Position numbers and translations under genes: made by a program
The notes under the pieces: generated by a model
What the model was told of the DNA's origin: nothing
Databases searched by the model: none
What the model saw: the letters and a program-made list of their open reading frames with translations, nothing else
Assembly: GCA_003151595.1 (NCBI GenBank)
Contig: PLXW01000017.1
Span: 89,288 to 126,843 of the forward strand
DNA from: Myxococcales bacterium
GTDB taxonomy: Bacteria; Myxococcota; Polyangia; Polyangiales; Polyangiaceae
Direction: 5' to 3'
Length of the DNA: 37,556 bases
Part shown: one piece after another, positions 24,121-32,541 of the stretch
Position numbering within the stretch: position 1 is the first letter of the stretch
How the letters are laid out: each line of letters opens with the position of its first letter

Positions 24121-24861
24121 ATGAACGACGTCAGTTACGCATCGACGATCCTCACGCTGGGAACCGAGACGCGCGCCTTCCTCTACCGGGCGGGCACGAG
24201 CGACGAAGGGGTCCTGGGGCAGATCTTCCGCACCGTCGACTACGACCTCTCTCGCCTTCGCCGCATGGTCGACCTCACGAGCTACCTCGCGCGCGGGGCC
24301 GCGTCGGGACTGCGCCCGCTCGTCATCGACGCCGGCGCGAACATCGGCGCGTCGCCCGTCTACTTCGGCTCGGCGATTCGCGGGGCGCGCGTGATCGCGA
24401 TCGAGCCCGACGCCGGCAACTTCGATCTCCTGACGAAGAACGTCGACGGCCTGGACGTCGTTTCACTGCGCGCCGCGGTCGCGTCGTCGTCGGGGCAGGC
24501 GCGCGTCGCGGATCCGGGCACGGGGCACTGGGGGTATCGCGCGGAGCGGGCGTCGGCGGAGGGAGAAGGGCCCGAAGTGGCGTGCGTGAGCATCAACGAT
24601 CTCTACGTGCAGCACCTCGATGGCTGCTTTCCGTTCGTCGTGAAGATCGACATCGAAGGGGCGGAGCGCGAGGTGTTCTCGGCGAACACGGAGTGGGTCG
24701 CGCGCACGCCGGTGCTCATCATCGAGCTCCACGACTGGCTCCTGCCGAAGCAGGGGACGTCGCTCCCGTTCTTGAAATGCATCGCCGCGCTCGACCGCGA
24801 CTTCGTCCACATCGGAGAGAACATCTTCTCGATCGCGAACGACCTCGCGTCGATCGCCTAG
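24121..24861 (+). CDS. FkbM-family methyltransferase
   Basis: A 246-residue SAM-dependent methyltransferase of the FkbM type, a family that O-methylates sugars, lipids or polyketides. Motif I is VIDAGANIGASPVYF (about residues 68-82). The strand-2 acid follows in VIAIEPDAGNFDLLTKNV. The family hallmark is VVKIDIEGAEREVF (about 174-187), with ELHDWLLPKQG near the end. No signal peptide is visible. The substrate is unknown; no glycosyltransferase or synthase lies nearby. ATG 24121 is 56 bp from the divergent NHL-protein gene. It converges on the kinase gene. Confidence 0.9.
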   Translation: MNDVSYASTILTLGTETRAFLYRAGTSDEGVLGQIFRTVDYDLSRLRRMVDLTSYLARGAASGLRPLVIDAGANIGASPVYFGSAIRGARVIAIEPDAGNFDLLTKNVDGLDVVSLRAAVASSSGQARVADPGTGHWGYRAERASAEGEGPEVACVSINDLYVQHLDGCFPFVVKIDIEGAEREVFSANTEWVARTPVLIIELHDWLLPKQGTSLPFLKCIAALDRDFVHIGENIFSIANDLASIA

Positions 24862-24918
24862 CGGCGCCGAAGGCGTCCGCGTCTTGAAGCAGGTTGCGAC
24901 AGCGCGGCGGCGCGCAGA

Positions 24919-26769
24919 TCAGACCCACTGAAAGCGCGCCACGAACGCGTTCCTCTCGCGCGCCAGCTCCTTGGCGTACGCGCGGTTCGCCACGAGGCGC
25001 ATGATCCCGAGGATCACGCCGAGGAACGCCGCGCGGAAGTACGTCTCCTCGAAGAGCTCGCAGCCGAGCACCTCGAAGATCGCCTCCTTCGGCCCGGCCT
25101 TGTGAACCACGATGGCGCCGCCGCGGGCGCCGCGTTCCCAGATCCGCGGCCCTTGCTCCCAGACCGTCCATCCGTCGACGCCTGCGGTCCGCGCGAGGGC
25201 CACGGCCGTGCGGGTGATCGATCCCTGCGCGCGCTCCCCGACTGCGAGCCCGAGATCGCGGCACTCGGTGTACGAGAGCCCGAGACGACCGCATGCTTGG
25301 TAGTGGATGCGCGCGATCGCGATCGGGATCCAGATGCCGGTGACCGTGAGCGGGAGCGAGTCGCGGTGGGTTGCAGGCAAGGCCTCGACGTAGCGCTTGA
25401 AGAGATCGCGCTCGCGCAGCGCCTGGAACGACGACGTGATCCACGTCGAGCGCCACTCGGTCACGGGCTTGAGATTCTCGCGCGGGCCAGGGAACTCGAT
25501 GAGCGGCTTGCCCGAGCGCGCCGGACCCCGCACCCGGGTGCCCGGAGTCGGAGTCGCGGTCGATGGAGGTGTTGCGCGTGGAGAGGATGGCGATGGAGTA
25601 CCCGGAGTCGGCGTCGCGGCCGATGGTGGCGCTGCGCGCTCCGCGGAGCGGGATGGAGCGCCCGCGGCTTCGGACGATTGGATCGACGCGGAAGCGCCCG
25701 CGACCGACGTCATCCGCGCGCTGCTCGGATCCGCCGCGCGCGGCCTCTTCTCGGCGCTTCGGCCGAGCGTCGCGCGAATCTTCGCGGCGCGTGACTCCGC
25801 ATCGAGCGCGCCTACGGATTGGAGCAGCTCCGACGCGAGCTCGGCGACGTCCGCCGGGCGCTCCTCTTGCTCCAACCGCAGGCACCGGAACACCGCGCGC
25901 TCGAGCGCATCCGGCACTTCGCTCGAGTGCTCGCGCATCGGTCGCGGAGGGGCGCCGCTGATCACGCGCGCGCAGAGCGTGGCCAGCGTCGGCTCGTCGA
26001 AGGCGCGCTTGCCGGTGGCGAGCTCGTAGAGGATGGCGCCCAGCGCCCAGACGTCGGCGCGCGTACCGACTTCGTTCACGGTGCCGAACTGCTCGGGCGA
26101 CATGTACTTCGGCGAGCCCATGACGACGCCGGTCTCGGTGAGATCGCTCACCGGCTGCTCGGCCGACAGGAGCTTCGAGATCCCGAAGTCGAGGATCTTG
26201 ATCAGCTCGGAGCCGTCGGTGCGCTGCGTGAGAAAGAGGTTCGGCGGCTTCAGGTCGCGATGGACGACGCCGTTGGCGTGCGCCTCGGCGAGCCCCTCGC
26301 ACGCTTGAACGATGTACTCCACCGCGCGATCGACCGGGAGCTTGCCGTCGCGGCGGAGCACCTCCTGGAGGTCGTTGCCTTCGACGAACTCCATGACCAT
26401 GAACGGCGTGCCGTCGGTGAGCGTTCCCACGTCGGCGACGCGCGCGATGTGCTCGTTGCGAAGCTGCGCGGCGACCTGCGCCTCGCGGAGGAAGCGCGAG
26501 GTGAACGCTCCACGCGAGCTCGTGCCGACGAGGAGCACCTTGATGGCGACGCGCTCCCGGAGCTGCACGTGGCGCGCGCCGAAGACGACGCCCATCCCGC
26601 CGCGGCCGATGATCGACTCGATTTGATATTTGTTGGCGACGAGATCGCCGACCTCGGGAATGCGCGGCGCGCCCCCTTCCGATACGGAGCGCGCGCTCTC
26701 CTGGACGAGCGACGCCGTGTCGAGTTGATCCGACGTCGGGCCGCCGCGGTCGTCTCGCCCCCCTGTCAT
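24919..26769 (-). CDS. Ser/Thr protein kinase with unknown C-terminal domain
   Basis: A 616-residue eukaryotic-type kinase. The kinase domain (about 48-320) is intact: P-loop GRGGMG (55-60), Lys77 in VAIKVL, HRDLKPPN with Asp172 and Asn177, DFG Asp194, and SPKYMSPEQF. A low-complexity Ala/Pro/Thr/Ser linker follows (about 330-445). There is no membrane helix. The last 170 residues form a separate domain (LPLTVTGIWIPIAIARIHYQ, GLSYTECRDLGLAVGER, ETYFRAAFLGVILGIMRLVA) that recalls DUF2378 or V4R-like ligand-binding domains of myxobacteria, but I am not sure of the family. ATG 26769 is one base after the stop of the FHA activator gene, so the pair is co-translated and probably works as one signalling unit. 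Confidence 0.92.
   Translation of the reverse strand: MTGGRDDRGGPTSDQLDTASLVQESARSVSEGGAPRIPEVGDLVANKYQIESIIGRGGMGVVFGARHVQLRERVAIKVLLVGTSSRGAFTSRFLREAQVAAQLRNEHIARVADVGTLTDGTPFMVMEFVEGNDLQEVLRRDGKLPVDRAVEYIVQACEGLAEAHANGVVHRDLKPPNLFLTQRTDGSELIKILDFGISKLLSAEQPVSDLTETGVVMGSPKYMSPEQFGTVNEVGTRADVWALGAILYELATGKRAFDEPTLATLCARVISGAPPRPMREHSSEVPDALERAVFRCLRLEQEERPADVAELASELLQSVGALDAESRAAKIRATLGRSAEKRPRAADPSSARMTSVAGASASIQSSEAAGAPSRSAERAAPPSAATPTPGTPSPSSPRATPPSTATPTPGTRVRGPARSGKPLIEFPGPRENLKPVTEWRSTWITSSFQALRERDLFKRYVEALPATHRDSLPLTVTGIWIPIAIARIHYQACGRLGLSYTECRDLGLAVGERAQGSITRTAVALARTAGVDGWTVWEQGPRIWERGARGGAIVVHKAGPKEAIFEVLGCELFEETYFRAAFLGVILGIMRLVANRAYAKELARERNAFVARFQWV
25541..25637 (-). repeat. 60-bp internal duplication in the kinase linker
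   Basis: Two 37-bp copies (25541-25577 and 25601-25637) share CCCGGAGTCGG and the bases that follow, with about five differences. They encode the Pro/Thr-rich segments TATPTPG and SAATPTPG of the linker between the kinase and C-terminal domains. The 60-bp (20-codon) offset keeps frame. Confidence 0.7.
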
Positions 26770-26770
26770 C

Positions 26771-28606
26771 TCAGTCTCCGCGCGGCTTCCGAGGCCGCGC
26801 GATTCCATACTGGTCGAGCCGCGCGATGAGCACGCCGCGCGAGACGCCGAGGAGCTGAGCGGCTTTCGTCTGATTCCAAACGCAGCGCTCGAGCGCGTCG
26901 ACGATGCGCTGGCGCTCGAGCGCTTCGAGCTCTCCTTTGAGGCCGCTCGGGCCGAGGGCCGCACCGAGAGACGGATACGTGTCGGTCTTGAACTCGGTCG
27001 GCGAATGCGTCGGCCGCGGATCGGACAGGGACGTGGGCGTCAGCGAAGGCACCGCCGGCACGCTCGGGCGCGAGACGACGCGCGTGGTCATGGGCGCGGA
27101 CATCTTCCCCACCGGGAGTGCCCTCGGCGTGATGTCGCCGTCGCCGCACAGAAGTACGGCGCGCTCGACGACGTTGCGAAGCTCGCGAATGTTCCCCGGC
27201 CAGCTGTACGCTTGGAGCATCGCCAGCGCCTCGCCCGTGAGCGCAGGCACACGCGGTCGATCGCGCGAGGCCTCCTGGATGAAGGTCGCCGCGAGCTTCT
27301 CGATCTCGCGGACGCGCTCGCGAAGAGGCGGGACGACGACCGTGACGCCGTTCAAGCGGAAGAAGAGATCTTGTCGGAACGTGCCGCGCACGATCTCGGC
27401 TTCGAGATCGCGGTTCGTGGCGGCGACGAAGCGCACGTCGAGCACCTTGGGGCTGAGCCCACCGACGCGCGTGACCTTCCGCTCTTCGATGACGCGAAGG
27501 AGCTTCACTTGGGTCGCCAGCGGTAGCTCGCCGATCTCGTCGAGGAACACCGTGCCGCCGTCGGCCGACTCGAGCAGGCCGCGCTTCTGCGTCACCGCTC
27601 CGGTGAACGCGCCGCGCTCGTGTCCGAACAGCTCACTCTCGAGGAGAGTCTCCGACAGCGACGCGCAGTTGAGGCAGAGGAACATCTTCTCGGAGCGAGG
27701 CGAAAGGCGGTGCACGGTCTGCGCCAGCACTTCCTTGCCCACACCGGTCTCTCCCAGAATGAGCACGCTGATGGTGCTCGCTGCGACGCACTCGACGAGC
27801 TCGCGAAGCCCTTCCATGGCGCCGCTCGCAGGGATCGCGTCGGCCAGCTTGCGGCCACGCACGGCGTCGTTCGCCGCGGCGATGAGCGCGCCGGCCGCGG
27901 CGCCGTCGGCGGGGTAGCTGGCGATCCCGATGCTGGCCTCGATGCTCGCGGCCTCGAGCGCGGCGGACAAGCGCGCCGTCACTTCGCGCGCCCCTTCGCT
28001 CCCGGTGTCGAGGAAGATCTCGTATTCGTTGGGCGCGTAGATCGCGAGGACGTCGTGCGCACGCAGCGCGCGTGCGAGCGCATCTTGAATCAGCGACGAC
28101 GCCGCCGGCGCCCTGACGTTGACGCGAACGACCGAGAACTCGCCGCCCGTACGGGCGCGGCGGGCGCACTCCTCTTCCAATCGGACTTCGAAGTAGTCGT
28201 GGCCGAGGACGCGATGCGGAGGGCGCGCCGCGGTGAACCGCTGGACGACGACCATCGCCGCGCCGAGCGTGATGGCGTCGCCGACGGAGATCTCGACCGC
28301 CTCCCCCGGCAGGATGCGATGGCCCGCCACCCGGGTTCCGTTCCCGCTCCCGACGTCGCGAATGCGGAGCGTACGACCGATCGAGAGGACGGCGTGCGCG
28401 CGGGAGATCGACGCGTGATCGATCCGCACCGTGCACGCGCTCCCGCGGCCGAGCGTGACGTCGCCGCTGCTCGGGAGGCGCACGGTCTCGAAGCGATCGT
28501 CGACGTGGACGACGAGCCGGAGTCGATCGGTGTCTTCCTCGATTGCCGCGTCGGGGTGATCGACGTGTGCGGCCGTGTCATCGAGCGAATCTCGACCTTC
28601 GCTCAT
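26771..28606 (-). CDS. FHA / GGDEF-like / AAA+ / Fis sigma-54-dependent activator
   Basis: A 611-residue enhancer-binding protein for RNA polymerase-sigma-54. The FHA domain (about 48-105) has [20 protein letters not shown] and SGNGT with Arg54, Ser69 and Asn89 for phosphothreonine binding. A degenerate GGDEF-like domain follows (about 155-250): the signature is replaced by PNEYEIF, but [12 protein letters not shown] is typical, so it is probably non-catalytic. The AAA+ domain (about 262-500) has Walker A GETGVGKE, the sigma-54-contact loop GAFTGA (332-337) and [10 protein letters not shown] Fis HTH (about 570-605, [19 protein letters not shown]) closes it. Its partner is probably the kinase one base downstream, and its target the divergent sigma-54 promoter at 28734. 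Confidence 0.95.
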   Translation of the reverse strand: MSEGRDSLDDTAAHVDHPDAAIEEDTDRLRLVVHVDDRFETVRLPSSGDVTLGRGSACTVRIDHASISRAHAVLSIGRTLRIRDVGSGNGTRVAGHRILPGEAVEISVGDAITLGAAMVVVQRFTAARPPHRVLGHDYFEVRLEEECARRARTGGEFSVVRVNVRAPAASSLIQDALARALRAHDVLAIYAPNEYEIFLDTGSEGAREVTARLSAALEAASIEASIGIASYPADGAAAGALIAAANDAVRGRKLADAIPASGAMEGLRELVECVAASTISVLILGETGVGKEVLAQTVHRLSPRSEKMFLCLNCASLSETLLESELFGHERGAFTGAVTQKRGLLESADGGTVFLDEIGELPLATQVKLLRVIEERKVTRVGGLSPKVLDVRFVAATNRDLEAEIVRGTFRQDLFFRLNGVTVVVPPLRERVREIEKLAATFIQEASRDRPRVPALTGEALAMLQAYSWPGNIRELRNVVERAVLLCGDGDITPRALPVGKMSAPMTTRVVSRPSVPAVPSLTPTSLSDPRPTHSPTEFKTDTYPSLGAALGPSGLKGELEALERQRIVDALERCVWNQTKAAQLLGVSRGVLIARLDQYGIARPRKPRGD

Positions 28607-28609
28607 TGC

Positions 28610-28624
28610 CCCGCATTATGCGGG
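28610..28624. promoter_or_regulatory. Inverted repeat next to the activator start
   Basis: CCCGCAT-T-ATGCGGG is a perfect 7-bp inverted repeat three bases upstream of the activator ATG. On the transcript it could form a hairpin over the ribosome site; on DNA it could be an operator. No Shine-Dalgarno is otherwise visible there. Confidence 0.4.
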
Positions 28625-28651
28625 CTCGACCAGGGAAGCGTCCACGCCCAA

Positions 28652-28678
28652 CGAATTGTACGACGCACAGACAATTCG
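28652..28678. promoter_or_regulatory. Candidate upstream activator site (CGAATTGT-N11-ACAATTCG)
   Basis: Perfect 8-bp arms around an 11-base centre. The centre is about 70 bp before the sigma-54 -24 element and about 95 bp before the expected start site, the normal place for an enhancer-binding protein. The adjacent Fis-type activator is the obvious candidate ligand. This is AT-richer than its surroundings. Confidence 0.6.
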
Positions 28679-28733
28679 CTCGATGCGCCGAGCAACGATT
28701 CGCCCCGATCGCATGAAATGGCGGTTTTTTCGC

Positions 28734-28749
28734 TGGCTCGCGCGTTGCT
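28734..28749 (+). promoter_or_regulatory. Predicted sigma-54 promoter for the exported-protein operon
   Basis: TGGCTCG-CGCG-TTGCT fits the -24/-12 consensus TGGCACG-N4-TTGCW with one mismatch. The GG (28735-28736) and GC (28747-28748) have the required spacing. The start site would fall near 28760, leaving about 18 bases to ATG 28778. The divergent gene encodes a sigma-54 activator, which supports the call. Confidence 0.75.
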
Positions 28750-28777
28750 CTAGTCCCTGTCGGAGGCGGAGAACAAC

Positions 28778-29734
28778 ATGCGCAATTCACTCGTCGTTGC
28801 ACTCGTGTCGTCGCTCATGGTCATCGGCGTGGGGTGTGGGTCCACACCGCAGACGACATCCACTGACAGTACGGGAACGGTCGCCGGAGCGATGAGCGTC
28901 GCTGCCAACACGAGCACCTCGTTCGACGCGACCATCATCGTCGGTAGCTCGTGGGCGCGTGCGCGTACCGAGTACACGGTGGCGACGACGCTCTACGAGA
29001 TCACCACGTCGCAAGGCACGGTCGTCGTTCGCACCGGCACGGCGGTGGACGGTCGCGACGAAGCGAAGCGCGTCCAGGATCCGCGCGCGGTCGAGGGCAT
29101 CGTCCACGTCGCCGGCACCGATCCGGAGCACGCCGTCCTCACGTCGCTCCTCGACGGGCTCATCGCCTCCGGCGCGAGCGAAGACCCCACGCGCCTGGAG
29201 GCAGGCTCGACGCTCTACGCCGCGGCTTACTTCACGGCGAGCGCGCTCGGCCTCGCGGCACCGACGAAGCACGTCGGAGAGTTCACGCGCGTGTCGAGCT
29301 GGCCGTACCCCGGCTTCTACAGCAAGGACGACATGCCGACGGCGCTCAAGGTCGCCGACGGTCTTCAGAACGGCAGCGGCGGCACGCCGTGCTGCGGCCC
29401 CTTCCTCTGCTACGACGCCGACTGGACGCCGAGCATGGCGGGCGGCTGCGACGATTGGTGCGCAGCGGGCGACGCCTGCAACGCCTGGGGCTGGGGAGCC
29501 TGCGGTACGGCGTTCTGGTGGCCGAGCGGCGGCTGCAACAGCTGCCCGCACTCGGACAGCGCCGAGATCAAGACGTTCAGCCCGTCGAACGACAACAACG
29601 GCACGTGCGGCGTCAAAGCGTACGAGCCCGGCACCACGCACAACGGCCCTGCGTCGAACTTCGACCAGTACGGCAAGTCGTACTTCGGCTCGGGCGGCGG
29701 CGAGTACGGCACCGGCCCGAACGATCACTTCTGA
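28778..29734 (+). CDS. Lipoprotein with Cys/Trp/Gly-rich C-terminal domain
   Basis: A 318-residue exported protein of unknown function. The lipobox-like GVGC places the lipid anchor at Cys20. The middle (about 50-165) is a mixed domain. The C-terminus (about 200-318) is Cys-rich, with ten cysteines (205, 206, 211, 224, 228, 234, 242, 253, 256, 277), many Trp/Gly residues (NAWGWGACGTAFWWPSGG) and a short TPCCGPFLCYDADW motif, so it probably folds with disulfides outside the cell. The end is Gly/Tyr-rich (YFGSGGGEYGTG). Two purine-rich sites (GGAGG at 28762, GGAG at 28768) precede ATG 28778. It is the first gene of a three-gene exported-protein operon behind a predicted sigma-54 promoter. Confidence 0.85.
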   Translation: MRNSLVVALVSSLMVIGVGCGSTPQTTSTDSTGTVAGAMSVAANTSTSFDATIIVGSSWARARTEYTVATTLYEITTSQGTVVVRTGTAVDGRDEAKRVQDPRAVEGIVHVAGTDPEHAVLTSLLDGLIASGASEDPTRLEAGSTLYAAAYFTASALGLAAPTKHVGEFTRVSSWPYPGFYSKDDMPTALKVADGLQNGSGGTPCCGPFLCYDADWTPSMAGGCDDWCAAGDACNAWGWGACGTAFWWPSGGCNSCPHSDSAEIKTFSPSNDNNGTCGVKAYEPGTTHNGPASNFDQYGKSYFGSGGGEYGTGPNDHF

Positions 29735-29754
29735 GCTATCAAGAGGGGAACCAC

Positions 29755-31266
29755 ATGCGATCGATCGTTGCTGCTGCACTCGGACTCGGTCTCGCAACAG
29801 GATTATCGATCGCGTGCGGCTCCTCCGGGCAGGAGCCCGCGGCCTCGAACGGCGACGCGGGCGCGCTCGACGCGAGCGCGAGCATAGACGCGGGCCCCTT
29901 CGCCTTCTCCATGCCGTGCACGGATTCGACCGACACCATCTACGAAGCGCCCGACGCGGCGACCTTCGCACACGGCGATCTCGTGCGCTGCGCCACCGGT
30001 ACGACGCTGACGCGCGAGACGATCCAGGCGGGCTTCGTCACCGGCGGAACGACGGCGCGCCCTCCGATCAGCGGCGCGCTCGAGTACCGCATTCTCTACC
30101 GCACGGAGCGCGCGACGAACCCCGTGTCGCAGGGGTACGCGACGGCGTCGGTTTTTCTTCCGGACACGCCGCGCGCCGGCGCCCTCCCCGTGATCGCGAT
30201 CGCGCATGGCACGGAAGGCACCGGCGGCGCGTGCGCCAACTCGAAGACGGGCAACCTCGATCCGCGGAACCCGCAGTTCTCGATGGTGTTCACGCTCGTC
30301 GCGCGCGGCTTCGCGGTCGTCGCTGCGGACTACGCGGGGTACGCGTCGTACGGGAGCAACCCGCCCGCCGGCTATCTCTTCGCCGACGACGAAGCGAAGA
30401 GCGTCCTCGACGCCGCCCGCGCGCTCCGCCAGCTCGCGCCGAAATCGTTCGGCGAGAACGTGGTCGTCGTGGGGTACTCGCAAGGAGGGCACTCCGCGCT
30501 CAGCGCGCTCGCCGAGGAGTCGTCGTACGGGACGGGCGGCAAGCTGGCGGGCGTCGTCGGCTACTCGCCGCTCTGGTTCAACATGGGGACGTGGGCCGCG
30601 GCCTTCTACGAAGCGAGCGCGTTCCAGCTCGCCGATCCCGCTTCGGGCGGCCTCATCAAATACGACATCTGGTACCACTACACGCACGGTGAGCTCCTCG
30701 ACGGTCCGGGCCACGGAGTCGACGTGTTCGCCGCCGACAAGCGCGGAGCCATCAAGGACTTCGTCGACACCGTCTGCAACCCGGGCGACGCGGGGATGAT
30801 CACCTCGATCCCCGGCGACCTCGCCAACCTCTACGATCCGGACTTCCTCGCGGCGGTGACGAACTCGCAGGCGCTCGGAAATGCCTGCCCGACGGATCCG
30901 ACCCGCAACGCGCTCTGCCAGAAGTGGAAGCCTCGCTACGCGGCCGATCGCCCGCACATCACCAGCGACGCGACGAAGGTCCCCACGCTGCTCGTTCGCG
31001 GCGGCGAGGACATCGACATCCCGCAAGATCGCTTCGTGTGCGGAACCGATCGCCTCACGGCCGACGGCGTGAGCTTCGAGGTCTGCTACGAGCCGACGGC
31101 CTCGCACACCACGACGATCGCGGTGCGCGGAGATTACGTGGCCGATTGGGTCGCGCACGTCGCGCTGGGCGAGCCTGCCCCCGCTGCGTGTCCTCTGAAC
31201 GGGTCGGCGATCATCGACGACGCCGGCGCCCCGATCACCTGCGGCACGCCGCCGAGCAACGACTGA
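29755..31266 (+). CDS. Secreted alpha/beta-hydrolase lipoprotein (lipase/esterase-like)
   Basis: A 503-residue hydrolase, probably surface-anchored: lipobox-like SIAC with Cys21, then a short Asp/Ala-rich linker. The alpha/beta-hydrolase core has the oxyanion region AIAHGTEGTGG and the nucleophile Ser242 in GYSQGGHSALSAL. DYAGYASYG, a late acid in VPTLLVRGGEDIDIPQDRF, and a His near SHTTTIAVRGDYV suggest the rest of the triad. The layout recalls secretory lipases with long insertions (YSPLWFNMGTWAAAF). The substrate could be a lipid or ester. ATG 29755 has AAGAGGGGAA just upstream and lies 20 bp after the previous stop, so it is in the same operon. Confidence 0.9.
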   Translation: MRSIVAAALGLGLATGLSIACGSSGQEPAASNGDAGALDASASIDAGPFAFSMPCTDSTDTIYEAPDAATFAHGDLVRCATGTTLTRETIQAGFVTGGTTARPPISGALEYRILYRTERATNPVSQGYATASVFLPDTPRAGALPVIAIAHGTEGTGGACANSKTGNLDPRNPQFSMVFTLVARGFAVVAADYAGYASYGSNPPAGYLFADDEAKSVLDAARALRQLAPKSFGENVVVVGYSQGGHSALSALAEESSYGTGGKLAGVVGYSPLWFNMGTWAAAFYEASAFQLADPASGGLIKYDIWYHYTHGELLDGPGHGVDVFAADKRGAIKDFVDTVCNPGDAGMITSIPGDLANLYDPDFLAAVTNSQALGNACPTDPTRNALCQKWKPRYAADRPHITSDATKVPTLLVRGGEDIDIPQDRFVCGTDRLTADGVSFEVCYEPTASHTTTIAVRGDYVADWVAHVALGEPAPAACPLNGSAIIDDAGAPITCGTPPSND

Positions 31267-31269
31267 TCG

Positions 31270-32502
31270 ATGGCGCGCGTCGTCTCTTCGCTCGCGGGAG
31301 TCGGCGGCTGCGTGGCGACGATCGTCGCGCTGTCGGCGCTCTCGGCGCTTGGGTGCGCCAGCGACGTGCGCGAGAGCGTGGGCACTTCTCGGGCGGCGAT
31401 CGTCGATGGCGAGATCGATACGGGCGACCCGGCGATCGTCCACCTGCCGGCGTCGAACTGTTCGGGGACTCTCGTCGCCCCACGGGCCGTGCTCACCGCG
31501 GCTCACTGCGGAGTCTCCGCAGGCGACCCCGTTTCGTTCGCGGACGGTACGACGATCTCGGCGCTCGCGTTCCACGCGTATCCGAGCTGGGATCCGAGCA
31601 CGGCACGAAACGACATCGCGATCGTCGTGCTCGCCGAGGCCTCCGCGGTCGCGCCGCTTCCGCTCTTCGCGGGGCCGTTCGACGACGCGCTCGTCGGCAC
31701 GCAGGTTCGCATCGTGGGCTACGGTGCGACGGGCGACGGCGGCCCTGCGGGGACGAAGCACACGGGCTTCACGACGATCGCCAGCTACGAGGACACGACG
31801 TTCCTCGACTCGGCGGAGCCCGCGGCGTCGTGCGCGGGAGACTCGGGAGGCCCCGCGCTGCTCACGGTGGGCGGTGTGGAGCGCGTCGCCGGAGTCACCT
31901 CGCGAGGCGACACGGCGTGCAGCGCGTTCGGCGTGAAGACCCGCGTGGATGCGTACCTCGCGAGCTTCGTCACGCCGACCATCGCGGCAACGGGCCTGGG
32001 AACCGTCGCCGTCGGAGCGAAGTGCGACGTGAACGACGAGTGCGCGAGCGGGTCGTGCGTCGTCGCGGTCGACTCCAACCTCGTTCACTACTGCTCGTCC
32101 AAATGCAGCGCAGACGGCGATTGCCCGCACGCGATGCAATGCGACGACGGCGCGTGCCGGTACGCCGCTCCCTCCCCCGGCGCGCTCGGCGCGGCCTGTG
32201 AAGCGAACGGCGACTGCGCGGGCTCGCTCTGCGCGGCGAGATCGTTCGGTGGCGCACGCACGTGCAGCACGCTCTGCGACGCGACCGCGGCGAGCCCGTG
32301 CTCCACGGGGTTCGTGTGCGCTGCGATCGAGAGCGCCACCACGACCGCATGTTTCGCTTCCGCGACATCCGCCGCTCCGTCGGCGCGCGGCGGGTGCACG
32401 CTCTCCCGCCGCCCGAACGGCGAGCCGCCCTACGCCATCGTCGTGGCCCTCTTCGCGCTGGCGATGCGTCGCCGCGCGCGCGCTCATCCGCAGGATTCGT
32501 AG
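31270..32502 (+). CDS. Trypsin-like serine protease with MYXO-CTERM-like sorting tail
   Basis: A 410-residue secreted protease. The N-terminus is hydrophobic with a lipobox-like ALGC (Cys29), so lipidation is possible. The mature domain probably begins at IVDGEIDTGD (44 on). The triad is His79 (LTAAHC), Asp115 (RNDIAIVVL) and Ser192 (CAGDSGGPAL). After about residue 245 come Cys-rich repeats with DxCxxGxC-like pieces (CDVNDECASGSC, CSADGDCPHAMQC, CEANGDCAGSLC). The tail GGCTLSRRP, a hydrophobic run (AIVVALFALA) and a basic end (MRRRARAH) match the tripartite MYXO-CTERM sorting signal. It starts three bases after the hydrolase stop. Confidence 0.92.
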   Translation: MARVVSSLAGVGGCVATIVALSALSALGCASDVRESVGTSRAAIVDGEIDTGDPAIVHLPASNCSGTLVAPRAVLTAAHCGVSAGDPVSFADGTTISALAFHAYPSWDPSTARNDIAIVVLAEASAVAPLPLFAGPFDDALVGTQVRIVGYGATGDGGPAGTKHTGFTTIASYEDTTFLDSAEPAASCAGDSGGPALLTVGGVERVAGVTSRGDTACSAFGVKTRVDAYLASFVTPTIAATGLGTVAVGAKCDVNDECASGSCVVAVDSNLVHYCSSKCSADGDCPHAMQCDDGACRYAAPSPGALGAACEANGDCAGSLCAARSFGGARTCSTLCDATAASPCSTGFVCAAIESATTTACFASATSAAPSARGGCTLSRRPNGEPPYAIVVALFALAMRRRARAHPQDS

Positions 32503-32541
32503 GGCACGTCAGCGAGCTACGAGGACCCTGGCGAAGTCGCC

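Noticed and set aside
24862..24918. Intrinsic terminator between the convergent FkbM and kinase genes
   Set aside because: Only a 4-5-bp CGCC-GAA-GGCG stem without a T-run on either strand.
29803..32487. 894-residue open frame on the minus strand opposite the hydrolase and protease genes
   Set aside because: It is an Arg/Ala/Asp-rich shadow of two genes with intact catalytic motifs.
32503..32541. Intrinsic terminator between the protease and malic enzyme genes
   Set aside because: A 4-bp GGCG-AAGT-CGCC hairpin alone is too weak and has no T-run.
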